Assembly (NCBI RefSeq): GCF_048773025.1
Contig: NC_133570.1
Span: 22,542,001 to 22,606,000, forward strand
Direction of reading: 5' to 3'
DNA length: 64,000 bases
DNA from: Camelus bactrianus
Lineage: Eukaryota; Chordata; Mammalia; Artiodactyla; Camelidae
Part shown: positions 1-9,000 of the stretch, in pieces
Layout: each line of letters begins with the position of its first letter
Numbering within the stretch: the first letter of the stretch is position 1
Notes under the pieces: generated by a model
The model's input: only the letters and a program-made list of their open reading frames with translations
What the model was told of the DNA's origin: nothing
Databases searched by the model: none
Translations under genes and position numbers: made by a program

Positions 1-844
1 TCTGTTTTCTCCAGAGCCAGCAGCTCGAGGCCTTTCTGCTGTCAGAGGGTCATGCCCGTCCCTGTTGGCCCTCCAGCCCTTCCCTCGCCTCTCCCTGCAT
101 TCTGCACACACCTCCTGAGTGTTCTCCCTGCTGGTGTCCTGCAGAAAAGGCCGGGGAGCTTCTACCTGGACATTGGCCCTCACTCCCACCCCTTGCCCCC
201 CACCTGGCGTCTCTGAGCAGGTCTGACCTCATGGCTCTGGGGCCTGTCCCATTCTTATTGTCAAACAGCCATCCTCTCAGACAGGCGGGTGGGAGCCTCA
301 GGCACCCACGATCTCACTCACGTGCCACACCACCCTGGGGGCCGCTGCCACCTGCCCCTCCCCAGCCTCCTCCCCATGCCTACCTGCCCGAGGGGCACCG
401 CATAGGGCAGCACACATTTACTGCGCTGGGACTCCACCCCTGCCCAGGCTCTGACGAGAGGAAGAAATGCCAGAAACATGTTGCCCACAGGCTCCCCATC
501 TTGGGAGTGGAATCACAGCTGATACTGGAGCCTGGCACTCGGCTGGCTGGGCTGGATGATGTGGGGAGGCTGCTTCCATGAGGGTGGAGCCGGGAGCTGA
601 GACTGGAAGGAATGTAGCAGGAGGGCTTGACAAGACGCTGCAGGGCAGAAGTAATCCTTGGCCCAGCGCCTGCCCACGAGGGGCCAGCTGGCCAAGCAGC
701 AGCGCCTCGCTCCAGTGGCCAGCTCTTGGCTGCCAGCCTTGAATGCAATTGGCACTCCAGAGAGTCTAGTGTGGGCTGCAGTTGAGGGGACTTAAAGTTT
801 ATCAGCATTCATGGGCTTTACAGTCCTGCCCTGTGACTGCCTCA

Positions 845-932
845 CCTCACTGTGGTTCTCAGACTTCACCCTCCGCTCCTTCTGATGTAGATGGTCCCAG
901 GCACGCTTTGAGAAACGCTGGGGCAGGGTCTC
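845..932 (+). repeat. Degraded hAT-type MER5-like fragment
   Basis: The right end reads gatgtagatggtcccaggca followed by a 'tttgagaaacgctgg' end, and the left part contains 'gtggttctcagactt'. Both ends resemble the short inverted-repeat non-autonomous MER5 family. Only parts match, so the family call is tentative. Confidence 0.45.
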
Positions 933-934
933 AC

Positions 935-1060
935 AACAGCCCTCGGAACTGGATTGGGTGCTACTGTCCCCATTTTTCGTTAAGGAAACTGGGCACAGGG
1001 GAGCTAAGAAACATTTTCAAGGTCACAGTTTCTAAGAAGTGGCCTTAGGTCTTGCTGGGG
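935..1060 (-). repeat. MIR SINE fragment
   Basis: The fragment contains the reverse-orientation MIR core: 'ccccatttttcgttaaggaaactgggc', then a 'gagctaag' and 'caaggtcacag' block, the diverged form of the familiar 'gaggaaactgaggc ... aaggtcacac' core. It is an ancient mammalian tRNA-derived SINE. Confidence 0.65.
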
Positions 1061-1299
1061 TCACCACACTTATGGGGTTACAGGATCTAAGAAGGTGTGA
1101 GTAGAGTCGGATTAGCCAGCACCCCCTCCGCCCTGCTCTCTCCACCGGGACACCCCCGGCCTTCCAGATCCACCTACCCCAGATGGTGTCCTTTCAAACT
1201 GCTCTTTCTTCAAAACCCTCCTGTTAGTGAACCATCCCAGAGACCTTAGTTCTTGGAAGGACACAGGCAGTGTGTGCACCTGGAGGTCAGATGGGCAGG

Positions 1300-1445
1300 G
1301 CCCTTACTCCATTAAAAAAAAAATGGTTTTTTTAATTATAATTTGCAACTGCATTGATATAACAATGAATATATTAATATATCAAGACATTTTTTTTGAT
1401 CTAAAAGTTCAATTATCTCTTCCGGCATTAAAACATTTTTGTGGG
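1300..1445. other. AT-rich island with short inverted repeats
   Basis: This stretch is strongly AT-rich within a GC-rich neighbourhood. It carries an A-run next to a T-run flanking 'atgg' (about 1313-1335), plus 'atatattaatatatc', which is near-palindromic. It may be the remnant of an old repeat, but no family could be recognised. Confidence 0.4.
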
Positions 1446-1864
1446 CTTTTGGGGCAGTGACAGAAAGGCCCCAAAGCTGTTCAGGTCCTTGTCCCTGGAC
1501 CTGTGCAGCTACGTGGCAAAGGGGAGTCAGGGCTGCAGACGGACGTAGGGCTGCTCATCTGACTTAAAATAGGGAGTGTATCCCGGGCCAATTGGGTGGC
1601 CCGATGTCATCACAAGGGTCCTCTTGTTCCTGACTTTGAAGGTAGAAGCGGCTTGAGCCAAGGAGCCAGGCTGTTGGAAGCTGAAAAAGGCAGAACAGAT
1701 TCTACCCAGAGCTCCCAGAAGGAAGACATCCTGCTGACCTTTGAATTTGGCCCATTGAGACCTTGGAGGCTTCTGACCTCCACACTTGTAAATATTAAAT
1801 GTGTGTACGTTTGTGACAACTGTCCCAGCAATAGGAAGTTAGCCCCTACAAGTATGGAGGACCC

Positions 1865-1955
1865 CCGCGCAGTGTGGGCTCGCATCCTCGCTCTGCCGCT
1901 TACCGTCTGTTGGCTGCGCAAGTTGTCTAATTTCTGGGCGCTGTGCTGTAGGGAT
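1865..1955 (+). repeat. MIR SINE fragment
   Basis: The order 'tgggctcgcatcctcgctctgcc', 'gcttaccgtctgttggctg' and 'gcaagttgtctaatttctg' follows the MIR sense consensus (tctgccacttactagctgtgtgacc ... caagttacttaacctctc). It lies just upstream of the PPM1F CpG island. Confidence 0.65.
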
Positions 1956-2080
1956 TGAGGTCCCCCATCTACCCGGTCACCGCAGGTAGGGACGTGCCGC
2001 GCTGGCCGGTGAGCGCCACCGGGATGCGGGACGCGAGACGCGGGCAGCCGGCGGCAGGTGCGCGCGCCCACCAGGAGGGG

Positions 2081-2095
2081 CCGCCAGGGGGCAGC
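2081..2095 (+). promoter_or_regulatory. CTCF-like motif at the PPM1F promoter
   Basis: The sequence CCGCCAGGGGGCAGC matches the CTCF core (CCGCNAGGNGGCAG) at essentially every constrained position. A second, weaker CTCF-like match CCACCAGGAGGGGCC overlaps its left edge at 2068-2082. It sits about 50-100 bases upstream of the inferred start site. Confidence 0.6.
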
Positions 2096-2129
2096 AGAGG
2101 CTGGCCCCGCCCTCCTGGGCCCGACTGCG

Positions 2130-2215
2130 CCTGCGCGGCGCCTGCGGCGGCCGGACGGGAAGTGGGCGGGGCCGGCCGGCAGCGGCTCGCTGGGCGCGCG
2201 GCGGCCGAGTGGCAG
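2130..2215 (+). other. PPM1F: PPM1F exon 1 (non-coding leader)
   Basis: The exon ends at GGCAG|gtgag with the donor at 2216. No ATG occurs in the last part of the exon, and the coding start lies in exon 2, so this is 5' UTR. The left boundary is an estimate from the promoter motifs. Human PPM1F likewise has a non-coding GC-rich first exon (known from the family; not checked here). Confidence 0.65.
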
Positions 2216-2654
2216 GTGAGGCCCGCGGGGACCTGGGGTGCTGCATCCCGGGGCGCGCGTTGGGGGCCACGGCGCCGGGGGAGGCCCCTGCGGGGGAGCT
2301 GAGTGGCCAGAGGGGCGGAATAGGGGGCTGGGGCGCCGCGACGGGCTGGGGGCCGAGTGGGGGCTGAAGAGCGGGGGCAGCAGCCGGGACCCGGGAGCCC
2401 GAGGCGGGCTCGGGGGCCCGGCGCCGAGGGTGCAGCGTGCAGGGCGACGGGCCCGCGGGGGTGTGGCCGAGCCGGGGCTGTGCACCGAGGGCCATGAAGC
2501 AGGATGGGGTGCAGGGGGTGAGGAGTCCCTGCCCTGGCCCCTACCCCGCAGCTCTGCCCCAGCGCCCCCAGCCCGGGCCTGCCCCTACCCTGACCCTACC
2601 CCAGTGTGTTAAAGGTGTTTTAGTTAAGGCGAGTGCTTGGGCTGCAGCAGCTTA

Positions 2655-2810
2655 GCCAGACGTGTGTGAGATTGAACCTCAGGCAGGGAGGCAGGCGATG
2701 GGCTCCATCGCTCCAGCTGGTGCCTTCAGGCAAGCCCCTTAACCTCTCTGAGCAGCAGGGAGAAACGGTACCTGGCTGACGGGATTTCAGTGCAGGACCT
2801 AACATAGTGG
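2655..2810 (+). repeat. MIR SINE
   Basis: The core reads 'gccttcaggcaagccccttaacctctctgagc', followed by 'gtacctggctgacggg' and a tail 'gcaggacctaacatagtg'. This follows the MIR sense order from the 'gggcaagttacttaacctctctg' core to the 'gcctggcacatagta' tail. Confidence 0.7.
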
Positions 2811-3009
2811 AGCCAGGGCCTGGGCCTGGCGATGGGCCCCTCCCCGCAGCCTCCCACTCAGCGGGACTCTCCCCCTGGGTGACACACGCACTCCCCACAT
2901 TCCCGAGGCACAGTTCTGTGGGTGAGCTCTGCTCCCACCACTGGAGCTAGACCGCGAGGCTCCCTGCTGCCTTTTGTGCCACATCCGGCCTGTTTTACAC
3001 TTCCTCCTG

Positions 3010-3185
3010 CAACGGGCTGGAAGTGACAAAGGCATGGGAAGCCCCCACCTGAGTCCAGCTTGGCCATTTCCTGCCTGTGTGGCCCTGGTCGGGTTGCTGA
3101 CCGTCCCTGAGCCTGTTCCTTCATCTGTGATGTGTCCTAACGGCTTGTACTTACCAGCATAGTTGTGAGAGGTTAGCAGGACAAA
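3010..3185 (+). repeat. MIR SINE
   Basis: The core is 'gtgtggccctggtcgggttgctgaccgtccctgagcctgttccttcatctgtgatg', followed by 'gtacttaccagcatagttgtgagagg'. It follows the MIR sense consensus through its 3' half. Confidence 0.75.
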
Positions 3186-3589
3186 TACCACTTCGCCAAC
3201 CTCCCGCACGTATTCATTCCTGGAATTCCTTTGCGATATCCCCTGCAACCAGCCGTGTCCTTTAGACCTGTGTGCTGCTGGCCCCTGCAGCCACAATGTC
3301 TCTCCGCTTCCTCTTTCAAGGGGCCAAGCCTCAGGCTGCACACCCCAGCCACTGGGGGTGTCGGGAGGAAGCTGACACCTTCCCTCTGCCCTTGCATTTG
3401 CCAGGTGCCACTGCGCTGCCCAGAGGCTGCATTATACCCGAGACAAGGGGGTGGGGACCTGACCTCAGGGAGCTTCTAATCTTGTGAGAAGTCAAGCCTG
3501 TAAAACAACGTGAATGTGCCTAATGCAGCAGAAATGCACACTTCAGAACGGGTAGGACAGTGAATTGTGTGCAAAAAGTACCTTAAGAG

Positions 3590-3750
3590 GAAAAACATGT
3601 ATATGTAGGAAAAGATCTGGATGGATTTACACCATACTCTTCCCAGTGGTTATTTATGAAGGAAGAGACACGAGTCTTCACTGGGAACATTTTTAACAAT
3701 GAATGTGATACTTTTGTAACAATGATGCAGTTTATCGCTTTCTCTCTCTT
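3590..3750 (+). repeat. Old L1-type 3' end, tentative
   Basis: AT-rich text contains 'gatctggatggatttacacca', 'cagtggttattta' and a 'ttttgtaac' tail. It resembles the 3' region shared by several old L1 subfamilies ('ggaaggatatacaccaaa ... agtggttatctctggg'). The match is short and diverged. Confidence 0.4.
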
Positions 3751-4134
3751 CACTTCTGTTCCAAAGTCGAACAGGACTCAACAGGTACCTTGTCCGTAGT
3801 GCCTAGAAAAACACAGTTGTACAAATATGTATTAACTGAGCTTCTGAATCAAAATGGGGAAACTAGAGCAAAATAAATATTTAAATGGAAAAAAATAGAA
3901 AAGTGAACTTTCTGGGGTCAGGTGTAAGCAGAAGTGCTGGGGATGCAGGGATGACAGTGCGTGGCACCCAGAGGTATGCCGATTCAGCGGAGGCAGACCC
4001 AAGAAGCCTCAGAGCCAGGCCTTGCCGCAGGCAGTGGGCACAGAAATGGGAGAGGGTCTGTAAGAGCTGCCAGCCTCTGAGGGGTGGGCAGGGTGCCATC
4101 CAGTGAGGAGGAGCCAGACTCTGCAGCCCCACCC

Positions 4135-4235
4135 CAGCCTGACCCCCCAGGGCAAGTGACTTGGCCCTTTTGCTACAGCCCCACCTGTAAGGAGGGGGTA
4201 ATACCCACAGGGTACTGGGAGGTGAGAGAGGAAAC
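4135..4235 (+). repeat. MIR SINE fragment
   Basis: The order 'gggcaagtgacttggcc', 'ccacctgtaaggagggggtaat' and 'acccacagggtactgggagg' follows the MIR core (gggcaagttacttaac ... catctgtaaaatgggg ... aat). Confidence 0.55.
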
Positions 4236-4367
4236 GTGCTCTGTGGCCCTGGGGCTCTGGGCTAGCAGCACCTTTATTCCACCACCGCTGCCCGCTCTTG
4301 AGCAGTGCAGGGGGCGTCTTTCTAGGAGAGGGAACACCTGGCCGCAGGCGTGTTTGGCCAAACTGGT

Positions 4368-4382
4368 CCAGCAGGTGGCAGT
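4368..4382 (+). promoter_or_regulatory. CTCF-like motif in PPM1F intron 1
   Basis: The sequence CCAGCAGGTGGCAGT closely matches the CTCF core (CCAGCAGGGGGCGCT). Its orientation is the same as the promoter motif at 2081. Confidence 0.5.
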
Positions 4383-5834
4383 GGGGCTGGTGGCCCAGTG
4401 TCCTGCCCCACCCCCTAGCCTCTCAGCAGCTCCCTGGTCAGGACTCCCCACCAGATCCAGCCCCACTGCATCCCGGTCCTGCTGCCTGCCTGCTGGCCAC
4501 CGTTGTTCCAGAGACCGGCTCCTTAGCTGGTCCTTGGAGAGCTCTGAGCCACGGCCCTGCCCCCACCCCTCCTGGCACTCCCAGGGCTGCCTCTAGGCCC
4601 CCTTGTGGGTAGGAGTTCCTCCCTCTGGCTGTTGTCCAGGCTCCAGGTTCCTATCAGTGTGGTGGACATCACAGATCCAGGAGTTTGTGGAGAAGAGGAT
4701 GGGCGAGGCAGGAAATTACTTGTGTCCCTACCCCAGCTGGCCCCAGAGAAGGAAGGCTGTGTCCCAGCTCATTTCCTGGCCCTTTGCTCCTCCGTGGGAT
4801 GCGGAAACAAGTCTGCTGGATCCTGTGACACCCACCTGTCCGCTTTCCCCCAGAGAAACAAGCAGACACAGGAGAAGGGGCTCCAGGCCTGGGAAGCAGC
4901 ATCTGAAGGCTGGGAGGCAAAAAGGAGGTTCCTGTGTCCCCCACAATCCCCCAGCCGGCCGTGAGGTCGAAGGCAGGGGTCTTGGAATCTGTACTTTAGG
5001 CCATGAGCCCTCACATGCATCCTGGGAGGTCAGTGAGCCTGCTGCCCTCCCGCTGGATCCTCATCACTCATCTAGGGAGCCTGTTCCGAGCTGCCTGGAT
5101 CTCAGGGCCTACAGAGTATTTATTTCTGGGCCCGGAATTGCAAGGGAGCTGGGCAGCCAGTTGTTTCCCGGGGCGGTTCAGTGTTAACGTTTCTCTCCCG
5201 AGCAACAGGCCAGAGCAGTTTGCAGGCCCAAGAGGCAGCTTGGCCTCTCTCTGCCCAGGGGCATCTGAGCTTGCTGGGAGATTTGCGCCATCTTCCTGTT
5301 GTTTGTCATTGGCTCAGGCCGGCTTGGCCTGGTCCCCGGTCACACAGCCTCCCTCGCGGTTACAGTGTGGGTGTCAGTCCTGCCCTCACCTGATTGCTCT
5401 TTTTATTGAGCACCTTTCATCTGTTTTCCCTGTTTGCTCTTTGCAGCCTGGGGCTGAATTGTGTTCCCTTGTGAGGACATGGGAGGGTGACAAGGTGTGT
5501 GAGCCTGTCTCCAGAACCTTCCATCACACACGCCCCTTCTTTCTGAGTTATTTGCACGTGTCTACATCAAGAAATTAACTTTCAATTCCTGTCTCTGACA
5601 GAAGAGAGAGGTTTAGTGTTTTTTTTTTTTCTCCCTGTACCCTGTGCCTTTTGCCTTCCCAGTCCGCTTTCCCTCTCCCCATCCCCCGGGCCTGCCCTTC
5701 TGAGCCCGGTCCTTATTCCTCCAGGAGACCTGTGTGCTCTGGACAAGGACACCCCACCCCGCCTGGGTGGTGAGTCCCCGAGTCTGCGGGCATCCCCAGC
5801 CTGGGTTCTTGCTGAGCCTCTTGTCCCTGCACAG

Positions 5835-6080
5835 AGTGAAGACTGACAGGGGCCCGGCAGCAGCCCCCGGGGATGCCCTGGGCATGGCCTCTGCAGCCCT
5901 GCAGCCCAGCAGTCAGACGGCAGAGGAGACCCCTGGCTTCGTGGACGCGTTCCTCCATGAATTCCCAGCCCCACTGAGCCCGGAGAGTCCTCTGCCATGG
6001 AGGGTCCCAGGGACAGTCTTCAGCCAGGAGGAGGTGGAGGGCGAGCTGGCTGACCTGGTGATGGGCTTCCTGGGCAGCAG
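5835..6080 (+). CDS. PPM1F: PPM1F exon 2 (start codon; residues 1-66)
   Basis: The acceptor ctgcacag ends at 5834 and the donor gtgggc begins at 6081. The first 49 bases are 5' UTR. The ATG at 5884 has a strong context (G at -3 and +4). Coding residues include EETPGFVD and [12 protein letters not shown], the N-terminal region typical of PPM1F. The exon ends with two bases of an Arg codon that is completed in exon 3. No stop interrupts the frame upstream within the exon, so the start is chosen by homology and Kozak context. Confidence 0.95.
5873..5977 (+). promoter_or_regulatory. PPM1F: Upstream ORF overlapping the PPM1F start
   Basis: An ATG at 5873, eleven bases before the PPM1F start and out of frame with it, opens a reading frame of 34 codons that stops at 5975-5977 inside the PPM1F coding sequence. 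It has G at -3 and C at +4, an adequate context; the main start has G at both -3 and +4. Overlapping upstream ORFs usually lower main-frame initiation, so this may dampen PPM1F translation. The frame is read directly; the effect is inference. Confidence 0.5.
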
Positions 6081-9000
6081 GTGGGCCAGGGCGCAGGGAG
6101 GGAGTGGGCCGGGAGGGGAGCACGGCTGCTGACCTGACCCTGCACCTCTGCTCAGTGTCCAAGGGCTTTGCCAGGGCGGCCATGACAAAACACCACAGAC
6201 CAGGTGGGTTAGAACAACAGAAACACCCCATCTCACAGCCCGTGTTGGTCCGTGGGGTTCTCAGGTTGAAAATGGAATCTGGCATGAGCTGTCCCGAGGT
6301 CAGATCACCAAGTTCAGGGCCGTGGTGATTTACATCCCGTTCCTGCCCACCCCTCATTGTCAGTGATCATGTCTCAGGTCCCCAGGCAGCATGTCCCTGA
6401 TGCTGTAACCACTGATGTATATTTTCACTTTCTGCTGCTGGACTGTACGCTCCTTGGAAACCCCAAGGAGGGCCGCACAAGAGCATGTCTCGGGTTCCTA
6501 GTCACTGGCGTCTTTAGGAGCCTCAGGGTGCTGGATGGGACCCCTGGATGAGGCGAGAGGGGTGCCAGGGAGCCAGGCCATGGCCCACAGCCAGGCATTG
6601 TCTGGTCCCATGGCTGGAAGCTGCCCTGCCCCCAGCAGGCTTGTCTGGCCTGCAGGAAGCTGCTGGGCTGCGTCCCTTACCCTCACCGGGAGCAGGAGAA
6701 CCCAGTGGAGTAAGGGAAGCCCAGCGGCTGGCAGGAAATGCCCGCGCCACAGAGGAACTCACTTCTCCCATCTTGGCTGGTGGTTTTGCAGAAGCAGTTC
6801 CGGGGGGGAGGGTAGAGCTCAAGTGGCAGGGCTCATGCTTAGCTTGCACGAGGTCCTGGGTTCAATCCCCAGTCCCTCCATTGAAAAACCAAATAAATAA
6901 ATAAACCGAATTACCTCCCCCCTGCAAAAAATAATTTTATATATATAAAAAAGAGCAGTTCCAGAGGCCTCATCCCTGAGTCACTCTCATTTTAAAAAAT
7001 TAGTCATCCCACTAGGTCCCTGAGCCCATCTGTAGATACACCATGGATGCCCAGAGGGACGTGACCACCTGCCCAGCTATCAGGAGGTCCTTGCTCTCAG
7101 GGAAAGCCAGTGTCAGCCTGGCACAGTCATGGCCACCCTGGGCGGGGCCCGGCCCTCAGGGACAGGCTCACGGTGTGTCCTGGAGGCTGTAGGGGCACCA
7201 CCTATGCCCTGGGAGCCAGTCTCTGTACCCCCAGACTTCCCAGGAGCCTCCAGCATCCCTTTGCTCCTGCCTGGAGTCTCCCCTTCCCCACCGTTTGCTT
7301 TCCCACACCCGCCTGTGCTGACCCCAGCTCTGTTCTGGGTAGCCTGAATGTCACTTTTGAAGCAGCCAACCATGTCTCGCTCCCCAGACATGGCCCCAGG
7401 CGGCGCTCCTGGAGTCACCCCATTTCTCTGGTGCTCTCCGCCCCATTCATCCACCCAGACCACATGCCCCCTGGCCTCAGGGCCCTTGACCTCACTGGGC
7501 CCGGAGACTCACTGCAGACCTGGCCGGTCCCCTCCCATCCACTGCCAGACCCAGTGCTTGCCCCTCAGTCCACCCTCCGAGGCAAGGCCAGGGAGGTCTG
7601 GAAAAGCCCAGTCAGATCACGCCACGTCCCTCTTCAAGCCATGCCAAGGTCATGGCTTCCGTTGCTCTGACAGTGGCCCCCCCACCAAGGGACCCCTTCA
7701 CCAACAGCCCCGAATGGCCCACCTTGCCCAAGGATCCCTGGGCTGCACACAGCCTGGCCTTCCAGACACATCCCGTGGATCCCGTGCTCCCTGGAGTCCT
7801 CTCCTGGGGCGGCTGTGACCAGACACCACAGGCTGGGCAGCCTGAGCAGCAGGAACATGTTGTCTGGGGGTCCTGGAGGCTGCAGGTCCCAGGTCAGGTG
7901 TTGGTGGTGCTGGGTCCTTACCTGGAGGCTCACCACTACAGTACCCTCCTCATCTTCACACGGTGTCTCCCCGTGGTCTGTGTCCAAATTTCTCCTTTGT
8001 TATTTTTTTTAATTTATTTATTATTATTATTATTTTTGTACTTTGGTGGGGAAGTAATTAGGTTCATTTGTTTTTAGAGGAGGTACTGGGGATTGAACCC
8101 GAGACCTTGTGCATGCTATAAACATGGGCTGTACCACCTGAGCTATATAGTCCCCCCTTAATTTCTCCTTTGAATAAGGACACCAGCATCATTGGATTAG
8201 GGGCCCACCCTACTGCAGTGTGACCTCATTTCAACTAATTGTGTCTGCAGGAATCCTATTTCCAAATAAGGTCATATTCTGTGACACTGGGGGTTAGAGC
8301 TTTAACATGAATTTTGGGGACACAGTTCAACCTGTAAGACTCCCCAACCCCCTGCTTGTATTGGTGACCAGGAGCTGTCATGAGGCCAAACATGCTGGGC
8401 AGTTTGGCCTGGCCACCGAGGCCAGTGGACACAGCTCACATGTCTGTGACACCCTCTCCCCAGCAGCCCCCACCCACGTTGGTGCAGCCAGGCCCCCATA
8501 AATGGCATTATAGGGACGTCTGTCTAGCTCCCCAGGGACCAGAGGCCAACCTGCTTGTCGTGGCTGTGCATGAAGTGTGAGCAGTCACTGCTGCGTCTGG
8601 AAGGGCCTCCCTGAGTGGAAAGGGGCCCTTGGTCTCCGCCCAGAGCATCGGGGCAGGCCCTGGGCTCCTGGCTTCTGCAGAGAGCCAGCGCTTCACTCCT
8701 GTTCTGTCCTCAGGAGCGCTCCACCACCACTTGCTGCGTGTCTGGCCCACGAGGCAGTTTCCCAGCTGCTGCAGACGGACCTTTCTGAGTTAAGGAAACT
8801 GCCGGAGCAGGAGGATGAAGACGAGGAGGAGGAGAAGGCCCCTGTGACCCGTGAGTTCTCCCTCTTGGGGCCCCGGGCTTAGTGGGCACGGGATCCAGGC
8901 CACAGGGGAGCATCGGGTCTCACCTGGCCCCCTTTTCCATCCCGTTTTGCTGGTGGATGGGCAGTCGTGGGCAGCACCAGGTACGTGCTCACAACAGAGT

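Larger units (their letters stand above)
1..1979. other. Intergenic DNA upstream of PPM1F
   Basis: No coding exon can be supported here. The stretch is moderately GC-rich and holds a degraded MER5-like fragment, two MIR fragments and an AT-rich island, each listed separately. In human the neighbour upstream of PPM1F is TOP3B (from memory), but no recognisable TOP3B coding sequence was found. Confidence 0.6.
1980..2480 (+). promoter_or_regulatory. PPM1F: PPM1F CpG-island promoter
   Basis: This block is dense in CpG and GC, between CpG-poor flanks, and ends in the first splice donor at 2216 (gtgag). It has no TATA box. Visible sites are an NRF1-like palindrome TGCGCCTGCGC at 2126-2136, an ETS-like CGGGAAGTG at 2156-2164 and a GC box GGGCGGGGCC at 2164-2173, clustered as in a broad housekeeping promoter. 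Two CTCF-like motifs lie just upstream. The transcription start is inferred to be around 2130-2170; the exact base cannot be read from sequence. Confidence 0.8.
2216..5834 (+). other. PPM1F: PPM1F intron 1
   Basis: The intron runs from donor gtgag at 2216 to acceptor ccctgcacag ending at 5834. It is GC-rich in its first 300 bases, part of the CpG island. It contains several MIR fragments, an AT-rich old L1-like piece at 3590-3750 and a CTCF-like motif at 4368. A T-run followed by pyrimidine-rich sequence lies at 5618-5690. No additional coding exon could be supported. Confidence 0.75.
6081..8713 (+). other. PPM1F: PPM1F intron 2
   Basis: The intron is bounded by gtgggc and tcctcag. It contains a partial ancient repeat, a sense camelid SINE, and a fuller copy of the same ancient repeat type interrupted by an antisense camelid SINE (listed separately). 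The rest is GC-rich unique sequence with no supportable exon. Confidence 0.8.

Noticed and set aside
1-1979. Possible 3' end of TOP3B
   Set aside because: Expected upstream from human gene order, but no recognisable TOP3B sequence or convincing poly(A) site was found in this stretch.
1610-2485. 291-codon minus-strand reading frame across the PPM1F promoter
   Set aside because: It is proline/arginine-rich low-complexity translation of a CpG island, crosses a MIR and the promoter, and resembles no protein family.
6802-6953. Possible tRNA gene
   Set aside because: The A/B-box-like text belongs to a tRNA-derived SINE with an A-rich tail and target duplication, not to a folded tRNA. The same applies to the other three SINEs.
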